Positions 18,391 to 25,938 of a stretch of DNA of 64,000 nucleotides are shown piece by piece. The position numbers and the translations under genes are program-made. The first letter of the stretch is position 1, and each line of letters opens with the position of its first letter. Origin of the DNA: Streptomyces sp. H27-H1 (GTDB lineage: Bacteria > Actinomycetota > Actinomycetes > Streptomycetales > Streptomycetaceae); NCBI RefSeq assembly GCF_026627445.1, contig NZ_JAPNLJ010000009.1:124001-188000 (forward strand), read 5' to 3'. Under the pieces are notes generated by a model. It was not told the origin of the DNA and did not search any database. It worked only from the letters and a program-made list of their open reading frames with translations.

Positions 18391-19683
18391 TTATGCCTCC
18401 GGTGTTCCGTCCGCCGAGATACGGCGGAAGCCGAGGTACGGGAAAAGGGATTCGGGAAGGACGAGGGAGCCGTCCTGCTGCTGGCACTGTTCGAGGAGCG
18501 CGGCCAGGGTGCGGCCGATTGGCAGGCCAGAGCCGTTGAGGGTGGCGACGAGCTTGGGCTTGCCGTCCTCGCCTCGGGTGCGGATGTTCGCGCGGCGGGC
18601 CTGGAAGGTGCCGAAGTTCGAGATCGAGGAGATCTCGCGGTACGTGTTCTGGCTCGGGATCCAGACCTCGATGTCGTACGTGAGCTGGGCCGAGAAGCCC
18701 GTGTCGCCTGCGGCAAGCTTGACGACGCGGTACGCGAGGCCGAGCTCCTTCAGGCACGCCTCGGCGTGACCGACCATCGTCTCCAGCGTGGCGTCCGCGT
18801 CCGCCGGGTCGACCATCTGGACGATCTCGACCTTGGCGAACTGGTGCTGGCGGATCAGGCCGCGGGTGTCGCGACCGTACGAGCCGGCCTCGGACCGGAA
18901 GCACGGCGTGTGGGCGGTCAGGGCCAGCGGCAGGTCGGCCGGCGGGATGATCTCGTCGGCGTAGAGGTTGGTCAGCGGTACTTCGGCCGTCGGGATGAGG
19001 AACAGCTCACGGTCGGCTACGCCGGTCTTGAACAGGTCCTCCTCGAACTTCGGCAGCTGTCCGGTGCCGGTCATCGTCTTGCGGCTGACCAGGTACGGGA
19101 CCGCGTGCTCGACGTACCCGTGGCGACGGGTTTGGATGTCGAGGAAGAGCGTCGCCAGGGCGCGCTCCAGCGCGGCGCCGGCGCCGCGGGAGACCGCGAA
19201 GCGGGGGCCGGACAGCTTCGTGGCCCGGGCGAAGTCGAGGATGCCGGTGCCCTCGCCGAGGTCGACGTGGTCCTTCGGCTCGAAGGCGAAGGCCGGCGGG
19301 GTACCGACCCGACGGACCTCGACCGCGAACTCCTCCGAGTCGCCGTCCGGGGCCGCGTCGTCGGGCAGGTTCGGGATGGTCAGGAGGAGCTCGGTCAGCT
19401 CCTCCTGGACCTGCTCCTGCTCGGTCTCGATTTCCCGGATCTGGTCCTTCAGCTCGCGGGCGCGCTCCTTCAGCTTGGAGATGTCCCCGCCCTGCTTGGC
19501 TGTCTGCTGGACCTCGCTCGCCACCCGCTTGGCTTCCGCCCGCATCTCGTCGGCTGAGCGGATGCTCTGGTTGCGCCGGGACTGGAGGTCTTCCAGGCGG
19601 GACAGGTCCAGGGAGTAACCGCGACGAGCGAGCCGACGAACTGCTTCGGCACCCATTTCAATCAGGGCGCGGGCGTCATGCAT
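18391..19683 (-). CDS. serS: Second seryl-tRNA synthetase, non-actinobacterial type
   Basis: A protein of 430 aa: the N-terminal coiled-coil tRNA arm (SRRNQSIRSADEMRAEAKRV to EEELTELLL-like region, residues 30-105), then the class II core with LIPTAEVPLTNLYADEI, motif 2 CFRSEAGSYGRDTRGLIRQH and motif 3 LNGSGLPIGRTLAALLE, all intact. The wording of these motifs and of GTGQLPKFEEDLF and EISSISNFGTFQARRANIR resembles proteobacterial SerRS, unlike the usual Streptomyces housekeeping enzyme. In known antibiotic clusters (albomycin, valanimycin) an extra SerRS gives self-resistance or seryl-tRNA for biosynthesis. Either role is possible here. The start overlaps the phosphatase end by 8 bp. Confidence 0.85.
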   Translation of the reverse strand: MHDARALIEMGAEAVRRLARRGYSLDLSRLEDLQSRRNQSIRSADEMRAEAKRVASEVQQTAKQGGDISKLKERARELKDQIREIETEQEQVQEELTELLLTIPNLPDDAAPDGDSEEFAVEVRRVGTPPAFAFEPKDHVDLGEGTGILDFARATKLSGPRFAVSRGAGAALERALATLFLDIQTRRHGYVEHAVPYLVSRKTMTGTGQLPKFEEDLFKTGVADRELFLIPTAEVPLTNLYADEIIPPADLPLALTAHTPCFRSEAGSYGRDTRGLIRQHQFAKVEIVQMVDPADADATLETMVGHAEACLKELGLAYRVVKLAAGDTGFSAQLTYDIEVWIPSQNTYREISSISNFGTFQARRANIRTRGEDGKPKLVATLNGSGLPIGRTLAALLEQCQQQDGSLVLPESLFPYLGFRRISADGTPEA

Positions 19684-20392
19684 GAGGGAGATCCTTTTTA
19701 TCCAGCGAGTGGGATGGGGATACCCCATCGACGTTAGCAACCGTCGACCCGTCGCTGATCCGCAATATCGCCGCGTCACTGGCGCCGGTGATCTCCCTAC
19801 ACGCACCCGAATCAAGATCGTCCAGGAGCGTGGTGATCAGAATGGGCAGCTCGTCATCGGGAATGGCGACCGGTTCGACGTACGGGGCCTCGGGGAAGAA
19901 CAGCGGCATTGCTTCTCCCGCGGCGCGGTCGCGGTACCAGAGGAGGACCGAGACCAGCAGGCCGTGGCCGACGAGGACCCGGGGCCCGGGCCGCTCCAGA
20001 GCCCCGAGCGCTCCGGCGAGCATCCGGCGGATGCCCTCGCGTTGGGACTCGGAAGCGCCGGGTGGGCGCTCGCGGAGCCGTGTGTGTCGAGCCAGACGGC
20101 GTATTCGAGGAAGGGACTGCTCTCGAATTGCCCGTAGTCCAGTTCGTTCAGCCGGGCGTCGACCACGAGCCCGGCGGACGGTACGCCCATCAGCAGCGAG
20201 GTCGTCTGGCGAGCCCGCGGGAATTCGCTGGTCAGCCAGGTGGCCACCGAGTGCAAGGGGGAGCGTGGTCCAGGCGCGGCGTAGGGAGTGCCGGCCTTCC
20301 TCGTTGAGATGGATGTGCTTGGCCGGGTCGCCGTTGACGAGGTAGCGCTTGCTGTAGTTCGTCTGGCCGTGACGGAGGACGTACGTCGTCAT
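19676..20392 (-). pseudogene. Histidine phosphatase with two compensating frameshifts
   Basis: The N-terminus is a clear histidine phosphatase (MTTYVLRHGQTNYSKRYLVN, the RHG motif). After SLRRAW the correct sequence moves to another frame (HSVATWLTSEFPRARQTTSL, the substrate-loop S-E/F-x-R-A-x-Q-T motif; LNELDYGQFESSPFLEY). Near 20060 it returns to the first frame (PPGASESQREGIRRML, RVLVGHGLLVSVLLWYRD with the second catalytic His). The frame stays open for all 238 codons, but about 65 residues in the middle, including the second Arg, are scrambled. The first shift is at a CCCCC run. Part of the MAT-APH-phosphatase-SerRS operon. If the indels are sequencing errors the gene is normal. Confidence 0.7.
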
Positions 20393-21312
20393 CGGTCACC
20401 CCCTGCTCCAGTAGCCAGCAGATCGGACAGGACCGCGGCGATCTTCGGTTCCGCGGGGTCATGGATCTCCCTGTAGTAGAGGAGGCCATCGACAGCGAGG
20501 GCCCTGCACCACGGCAGGATCTCTGGTACGGGGATACGGGAGATCCGAGCGGCGGTGGCCAGCCGATCGGCCAGCCCCTGTTCGAGGTCGTAATAGACGC
20601 TCCAGAAGGCCCAGTCGAAGACTGCGTCACCTTTCACAGGGTGTGGATCGATCAGGCGCGGTTGCCGCCCCGCGTCGAAGATCACGTTCTCCGCGTACAG
20701 GTCAGCGTGCAGGACTGTCGTCCGGGCTGGGGCCTGGCTCAGGCCGGCGAGCCCGTGGCAGGCCTCCTGAACGAGTCCTTCATGGGTGCCGAGGTCGAGC
20801 GCCTGCGCTCGCTGGTGGATGCGAGGCAGAACGACCTCGCGCATGAAGTCGGTCAGTAAGGGCACGCCCGATCCAGGCCTTCGGCGGCCAAGGGCATGGA
20901 GCCTGTGGATCGCGCCAGCCACCGACTGCGTCGCTCGTGCGGGACGATCGGCGCCCCCGGGCCGTCCGCCGACCAGCTCCAGGGCCGCCACCGAGAGGTC
21001 ATCCGCCGCTTCGGCTACGTTCGCGGTCGGGCCGCCGGCCCATACCCGTAACGCGGTGATCTCGTGGCGGTAGCGGACGGGGTCGACCCACGCCTTCAGG
21101 ACCAGCTGGCTCCCGTCGGGCGCCACGGCGAGCGCGACCGCCGAGGCGTGTCCGGCATCGTGGTAGCCCCTCAGCGAGAGGCCCCACCGCTTCGCCGCCT
21201 CGGCGAGGAGGCCCGGGGCGACCTCCAGCCACTCCTGGACCAACGGGCCGTAGTGCGCGAGCAGCCGCTCCCGACACCCCGACGGCAGATCTCCGAGGGT
21301 CTGCGTCGCCAT
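20389..21312 (-). CDS. APH-type small-molecule kinase
   Basis: A protein of 307 aa, start coupled to the SAM-synthetase stop (TGATG at 21310-21314). Kinase motifs of the aminoglycoside phosphotransferase family are clear: SQLVLKAWVDPVRYRHEI (Lys strand), TTVLHADLYAENVIFD (H-x-D-x4-N catalytic loop) and LIDPHPVKGDAVFDWAFW (metal-binding D). Substrate is unknown; the setting suggests a cluster intermediate and not necessarily an antibiotic. It has two TTA codons (codon 88 at 21049-21051 and codon 152 at 20857-20859), unusual for Streptomyces and a sign of bldA dependence or recent transfer. Confidence 0.8.
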   Translation of the reverse strand: MATQTLGDLPSGCRERLLAHYGPLVQEWLEVAPGLLAEAAKRWGLSLRGYHDAGHASAVALAVAPDGSQLVLKAWVDPVRYRHEITALRVWAGGPTANVAEAADDLSVAALELVGGRPGGADRPARATQSVAGAIHRLHALGRRRPGSGVPLLTDFMREVVLPRIHQRAQALDLGTHEGLVQEACHGLAGLSQAPARTTVLHADLYAENVIFDAGRQPRLIDPHPVKGDAVFDWAFWSVYYDLEQGLADRLATAARISRIPVPEILPWCRALAVDGLLYYREIHDPAEPKIAAVLSDLLATGAGGDR

Positions 21313-22559
21313 CAGCTCAGCACAATCCCGTCGGAGACCAGCTCGTCCGTGAGGGCCGGGAAGCCCTCCAGCGCCTCGGCCACGAGGGCCTGCACCTTGT
21401 CGGTCTCGACGTCCGGGGAGGACAGCCGGACCAGGATCCGCCACGGCTGGTCGAGACGCTGGCCGGTGGTGCTGAGCAGGTGCACCTCCGCGTGCCCATC
21501 GGTGGCCTCGTGCAGCCGCTCGGCCAGGCGCTGGGCGGCGATGTTGTAGAGCTTGCCGACGTGGTAGACGGGGTTCTTGCCGTTGGCGCCCTCCAGGTTC
21601 ATCGGCCGCAGCGGCGTGATCAGTCCGTTGACCCGGTTGCCGCGGCCGACGACTCCTTCGTCGCCGGACTCGATCGAGCTGCCGGTGTACGTCAGGTACA
21701 GCTCGTCCTTCTCCGGGACGTCGCGGGCGTTGAGCCGGAAGCGGGCCTCTGCACCGGGGAGGCGGAGGCCGGCCATGCGGTGGCACTCGGCGAGGACGCT
21801 CTCGGCATTGCGGACGTACTCGGCGCGGCTGCCGACGTGTCGCGACTTCTGCGGGACGCACAGGACGACGTCGGCCTGGTCCCCGTCCCAGTAGCCCATG
21901 AGCTTGACGTCGGATCCGCACCAGGCGTGGGAGAGGGTGAAGTCGCTCTCGCTGGAGAAGTGGTTCACCAGCTCGCGGACGAACGACTCGAAGGCGTTCT
22001 CCGGGGCCCAGCCGGTGCCGAGGGAGGTGTCGTTCGAGAGCCGCACCCGACGCTCTCGCAGGTCGTCGATGGAGCGTGGGTTGAACCAACGGGTGCGGTC
22101 CGGCACCGCGTCGCCCGTGAGGACCGCGCCGGGACTGGAGTTGCTGGTGATGTTGAAGGTGATGTCGAGGTGGTCCGACACTTCCGGGAGCCGCTCGGCG
22201 AAGAATGCCCTGACCTCGGCTTCGATGATCTCCTCGACGGGGATCGTCCCGCCTCCGCACATCGGCGCGGCCCGCCCGTTGACCAAGACACGGACCGGGG
22301 CCGTCATCCCACCGGCGCCGTACCGGACCTCGCTGGCCCCGCCGAGGAGGGCGAGCTTGTCGAAGTTGTGGTGCAGCACGGCGCCGAAGCGCTGCACGGT
22401 GTGCTGGCTGTAGGCGCGGGACAGCCGCTCGGCGAGGTGGTCAGCCAGGGTGTCGGGGTGGCCGAGTCCCTTCCGCTCCACGATGGTCGTCGCGTCGGGC
22501 TTGGTGGTGCCCGTCTCGATGGACAGGCAACCGCCCTCAGTCGTGATGGTTTTGCGCAT
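21312..22559 (-). CDS. Archaeal-type S-adenosylmethionine synthetase
   Basis: A protein of 415 aa; ATG 22559 behind GGAG. It matches the archaeal-type MAT family and not bacterial MetK: ERKGLGHPDTLADHLAE, VLVNGRA then GGGTIPVEEII, NDTSLGTGWAPENAFE, LMGYWDGDQADV, VVGRGNRVNGLITPLRPM and EGANGKNPVYHVGKLYN. Predicted reaction: ATP + methionine to S-adenosylmethionine. As a second MAT inside an accessory operon it likely supplies SAM, or a SAM analogue, to the local pathway. It is the first gene of the minus-strand operon and diverges from the XRE regulator. Confidence 0.85.
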   Translation of the reverse strand: MRKTITTEGGCLSIETGTTKPDATTIVERKGLGHPDTLADHLAERLSRAYSQHTVQRFGAVLHHNFDKLALLGGASEVRYGAGGMTAPVRVLVNGRAAPMCGGGTIPVEEIIEAEVRAFFAERLPEVSDHLDITFNITSNSSPGAVLTGDAVPDRTRWFNPRSIDDLRERRVRLSNDTSLGTGWAPENAFESFVRELVNHFSSESDFTLSHAWCGSDVKLMGYWDGDQADVVLCVPQKSRHVGSRAEYVRNAESVLAECHRMAGLRLPGAEARFRLNARDVPEKDELYLTYTGSSIESGDEGVVGRGNRVNGLITPLRPMNLEGANGKNPVYHVGKLYNIAAQRLAERLHEATDGHAEVHLLSTTGQRLDQPWRILVRLSSPDVETDKVQALVAEALEGFPALTDELVSDGIVLS

Positions 22560-22704
22560 GACAAACTCCGATCTCTCTGCCTGAAGAAGACGGGTGGGAC
22601 GGATGAGCGTCATTAGCCAAAGCCGGTGGATGCAGATTGAGTTGCTCGCATTTCCCAGCGGCGTTCTCGGTCTGTTGCGACAGTAGCCAGGGCGCCCCGC
22701 GACA

Positions 22705-22725
22705 CCCCGGAAAATCCTTCCGGGG
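22705..22725. promoter_or_regulatory. Perfect 8-bp inverted repeat between SAM synthetase and XRE genes
   Basis: CCCCGGAA (22705-22712), AATCC, TTCCGGGG (22718-22725). It lies 32 bp before the XRE start in the divergent control region and is a likely operator for that regulator. The rest of 22560-22756 holds no gene. Confidence 0.5.
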
Positions 22726-22756
22726 TCCACTTCGGCCACGAGGTGATGATCAGGAC

Positions 22757-23989
22757 ATGCGAGGGATGACAGAGAACCTGACCATCGGGGAGCGCGTTGC
22801 CTGGTATCGGCGGCGGCGCGGCCTCTCCCAAGAGGTCTTGGCCGGCCTTGTCGGCCGTACCACGGACTGGCTGAGCAAGGCGGAAAACAACCGGATCGAG
22901 CTTGATCGCCTCTCGGTGATCACCTCACTCGCCGACGCCCTCGACATCTCCCTCGGAGACCTACTCGCGGAGCCGACGCTCATGGAGTGGTCGGCCGACA
23001 GCGGGCACCGGACGGTTCCCGCGCTGCGTGAAACGCTCATGGACTACAAGCAGCTCACCCCTTTACTGGGTTCAGCGGCCGACGAGGAACCACCCGCCCT
23101 GCGGGACCTTCGAGGCAACGTGGGCGACGTGCTCGATGCCTACCAGGCGTCTCGGTACGGCTTCGCCACCCGGCGTCTCCCCCTCGTCTTGGCCGATGCC
23201 CTCGCCGCGTCCCGCGCCTACTCGGGGCACGAGGCGGAGGAAGCTCACGCCCTGCTCGCTCTCGCCTACCACGGCGCCGCCATGGTGCTGGGCAAGGTCG
23301 GAGAGTCCGAGCTGGCATGGATCGCCGCAGACCGCGGTCTGGCAGCAGCGCAGCACAGTGGCCGCAGCGAAGTCACGGGATCGCTCTTCCGAGCGGTCAC
23401 CCACTGTCTCCTTGCCACCGGACGCTTCACAGCTGCGGTCCAGCTGGTGAACGACGCAGCAGCCGTCATGCAGCCGGAGCTGGGCAACGCCAACGACGAG
23501 TACCTCTCGGTGTACGGCACGCTGTTCCTCACGGGCGCGATGGCCGCCGCAAGGGCAGAAGACCGGACGACCACGCAGACCTTCCTCCGCGAGGCGAACG
23601 AGACCGCACAACGACTCGGCGCCGACGCCAATCACATGTGGACGGCCTTCGGCCCGACCAACGTCGCCATCCACTGCGTGGCCACCGCCGGCGAACTCGG
23701 CGACATCCAGATCGCCGAAGACCTGGGCTCACGAATCGACACGACCGCCCTGCCCGTGGAGCGGCGCGTACGGCACAGCCTCGAAGTCGCCAGGGCGCTG
23801 AGCTCCTGGAACCGTACCGAGGAAGCCCTGGCCGTCCTGCTGGAAGCGGAACAGGCCGCTCCCGAGCAGGTACGCCACCACTACCTGAGCCGCGAACTGG
23901 TCATCGGCTGGATACGCGGCATCAGGGGGCGGCCCGCCTATCCCGTGGCAGCCCTGGCCCGCAGATTGGGCATCGTCGCGGGCAGCTAG
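22757..23989 (+). CDS. XRE regulator with TPR-like C-terminal domain
   Basis: A protein of 410 aa. N-terminal HTH: RVAWYRRRRGLSQEVLAGLV then TTDWLSKAENNR and DALDISLGDLLAEP (residues 12-78). The C-terminal 300 residues form helical repeats (LLALAYHGAAMVLGKVGESE, AWIAADRGLAAAQHSG), typical of TPR-bearing regulators that sense a small molecule or peptide. ATG 22766 is an alternative start. Codon 103 is TTA (23063-23065). Divergent from the SAM-synthetase operon, so the likely cluster regulator; the TTA makes it a point for bldA control. Confidence 0.8.
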   Translation: MRGMTENLTIGERVAWYRRRRGLSQEVLAGLVGRTTDWLSKAENNRIELDRLSVITSLADALDISLGDLLAEPTLMEWSADSGHRTVPALRETLMDYKQLTPLLGSAADEEPPALRDLRGNVGDVLDAYQASRYGFATRRLPLVLADALAASRAYSGHEAEEAHALLALAYHGAAMVLGKVGESELAWIAADRGLAAAQHSGRSEVTGSLFRAVTHCLLATGRFTAAVQLVNDAAAVMQPELGNANDEYLSVYGTLFLTGAMAAARAEDRTTTQTFLREANETAQRLGADANHMWTAFGPTNVAIHCVATAGELGDIQIAEDLGSRIDTTALPVERRVRHSLEVARALSSWNRTEEALAVLLEAEQAAPEQVRHHYLSRELVIGWIRGIRGRPAYPVAALARRLGIVAGS

Positions 23990-23999
23990 AGTCCGAACC

Positions 24000-24482
24000 G
24001 TGAGTGAGAACGAGAACGAAGCGAAGATGGCCCGCCCCCGTATGGCAGCCGGCGCTCTCTTCTTCGACGAAGCCGATCGAGTCCTCCTCGTCGAGCCGTC
24101 TTACAAGGACTACCGCGACATCCCCGGGGGCTACGTCGAGGAGGGGGAGTCGCCCCGAGAAGCCTGTGTGCGCGAGATCCAGGAGGAACTCGGCATCGCA
24201 CCGCTCATCGGCCGCCTCCTCGTCGTCGACTGGGCACCGAACCCCGGAGAGGGGGACAAGGTCCTCTACCTCTTCGATGGCGGCCGCCTGAGCGCCGACG
24301 ACCGCCAGCAGATCGTGCTGCAAGCGGATGAGCTCCGTGCCTACGACTTCCACCCAGCCGACCAGGTGCCGGACCTCACCATCCCCCGCCTCGCGCGCCG
24401 AATCGCCGAAGGCGTCCAGGCCCACGCGAATGGCTTGACCGCCTACCTGGAGCACGGGGAGTCGCCGGAGACAGGGACTTGA
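24000..24482 (+). CDS. NUDIX hydrolase
   Basis: GTG start 10 bp after the XRE gene; 160 aa. The Nudix box is present and complete: GGYVEEGESPREACVREIQE followed by ELG (G-x5-E-x7-R-E-x2-E-E-x-G pattern, residues 43-65). It should hydrolyse a nucleoside diphosphate-linked compound. Co-transcribed with the regulator and so probably part of the aaRS/SAM-synthetase cluster, as a clean-up or biosynthetic enzyme. Substrate not predictable. Confidence 0.85.
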   Translation: MSENENEAKMARPRMAAGALFFDEADRVLLVEPSYKDYRDIPGGYVEEGESPREACVREIQEELGIAPLIGRLLVVDWAPNPGEGDKVLYLFDGGRLSADDRQQIVLQADELRAYDFHPADQVPDLTIPRLARRIAEGVQAHANGLTAYLEHGESPETGT

Positions 24483-24490
24483 ACAGTCAC

Positions 24491-24520
24491 CGGATCGCCG
24501 TAGGCCCGTGCGGCGATCCG
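24491..24520. terminator. 10-bp perfect hairpin after NUDIX gene
   Basis: CGGATCGCCG (24491-24500), a 10-nt loop, then CGGCGATCCG (24511-24520). It marks the end of the XRE-NUDIX transcript. From 24521 to 24708 I see no gene. Confidence 0.7.
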
Positions 24521-24708
24521 CAGGCGGGTCGAGAGGCTTGGCGCGGCCTGCGCGGAGAATGGGCGGGGATGCGGACGAGCTGGACGCCGTAGTCAGGTCC
24601 TTTTACCTGCCTGCTAACGGCAACAGGTGTCGACGACTGGCGGCAAGTAAAGGCCGATCCCAGCTCCCCATCGGCCCGGGGCGACGAACGGTGGGGTGTG
24701 CTGCGGCA

Positions 24709-25473
24709 CTACGCTGTCGCTTCATCCGCCGCGCCGCTCTCGATGGACTCAATTTCCGCCTCGGAGAGTTCACCGGCGAAGAGCGCTCGTATTCGATCAC
24801 GGGAGACATCTGCCGGAGTCAGGCTGTCCGTAGGCATGTTCAAGGGATGGGACCACCACCGGCCCGGGTGGAGTTCATCCCACGCCGGCCGCTTGCCCGA
24901 TTTACGCCGGTCGGCGCCAGGGTCGTGATTTCCAAAGCCGTCCACGACACGGTTCCAGACCGGCCGATATTTCCTGATCATCACACGCTCGGTGAGGCTA
25001 ACGAACGCCTCGATCGCGACCAAGTAGCGGACGCGGAAGTCGGAGATGTCCAGGTCATGGACTGCGGTGATGGAATCTTTGTGCTCCTCGATTCGATCCC
25101 ACAGAGTGGTTGTCTCCTTGGTCGGATCCTCCGATCCCTTACGGGTTCCTTGAGGGCGTGCCTGGCCCACATAGATGGGGACCTTGCAGTCTTCGGAACT
25201 GATCGGAGTGTAGAGCTCGTGCGCACCTGTGAAGTAGATCGCGTACACGCCGGCGCCGAAGGTGTGCGGTACCTGTCCCAGGGGCTCGGCGGGGCGCTCG
25301 AGAAGCTCTCCCTCCACGCTGCGACCCAAGTTGTCCAGGTCGAGCGGATTGAAGGGCTCGAAGCGCTCTGCGGCCTCGGCCCACTTCTTCATGTTGCGTC
25401 GTTTCTTGTGCGGACGCGTGGGCGCTGTCGGCTGCTCGCTGTCTGAGGCCGGAGCCAGGCTTGGCACTGTCAT
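24709..25473 (-). CDS. Eco29kI-type GIY-YIG restriction endonuclease
   Basis: ATG 25473 behind GGAGGA; 254 aa. The GIY-YIG core is clear: GAGVYAIYFTG and VPIYVGQARP (residues 73-110), then DRIEEHKDSI with Arg and His four apart, and ERVMIRKYRPVWN with Glu and Asn twelve apart. These spacings equal the Y49/Y76/R104/H108/E142/N154 active site known for R.Eco29kI. By homology it would cut CCGCGG. It diverges from the cytosine methyltransferase. Confidence 0.85.
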   Translation of the reverse strand: MTVPSLAPASDSEQPTAPTRPHKKRRNMKKWAEAAERFEPFNPLDLDNLGRSVEGELLERPAEPLGQVPHTFGAGVYAIYFTGAHELYTPISSEDCKVPIYVGQARPQGTRKGSEDPTKETTTLWDRIEEHKDSITAVHDLDISDFRVRYLVAIEAFVSLTERVMIRKYRPVWNRVVDGFGNHDPGADRRKSGKRPAWDELHPGRWWSHPLNMPTDSLTPADVSRDRIRALFAGELSEAEIESIESGAADEATA

Positions 25474-25938
25474 GATTCCTCCGGGAGAATGACGCCCTTG
25501 GAGGGCTCGGACGGGAAGGCGCGGAGAGTTGGCGTGCGCCCTTGGGGTATAGGTCGATCGGTTCGTCACGGGTCGAAGTGACATTCGTTGAAATCGGTCA
25601 CGTCGCGCTGGCCGCCAGGCCGCTCCTCCCGAATTCGCCGCGGCTCCACGGGGAACGCGTCTCCACCCGCCAGCGACGACCGGTAGGCCTGCTGGCACGT
25701 GCGTCGGGACGAGCTCCTCGGGGGCGGCTGCCAGCTGGTTGCCGAGCGCCTTGGTGATGCTGTGCTCGAAAACTCCGCGTCCGCGCGTGCGCCTCGCGCC
25801 GCCGGGCGGGTACGGGGCGACTCTGGAGGCTCCTTTCGTCACCGTGATCACCGAAACCCTATCGACGCTCCGCGCTCCCGAACAGATCAATCCTTGCGAA
25901 AGCCTGGAAGATCACCAACTCCGCGGTACACTTTGCTC
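25474..25938. promoter_or_regulatory. Divergent R-M control region
   Basis: The 465 bp between the restriction and methyltransferase starts must hold both promoters. No gene is supported. Two CCGCGG sites, the predicted target, are at 25638-25643 and 25921-25926; the second is 12 bp before the methyltransferase ATG. No controller (C-protein) gene is seen. In DNA of this GC content two such sites in 465 bp are not exceptional. Confidence 0.5.

Noticed and set aside
21315..22260. Upstream extension of the APH kinase frame across the SAM-synthetase gene
   Set aside because: The added residues are low-complexity Arg/Pro and overlap the full SAM-synthetase frame; ATG 21312 with TGATG coupling is the natural start.
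22560..22756. A SAM riboswitch in front of the SAM-synthetase gene
   Set aside because: No SAM-I, SAM-II or SAM-IV-like conserved core could be seen; only a simple dyad is present, and it is closer to the divergent regulator.
24508..25446. A 312-codon plus-strand frame
   Set aside because: It is antisense to the GIY-YIG endonuclease, whose active-site spacing is exact, and has no domain of its own.
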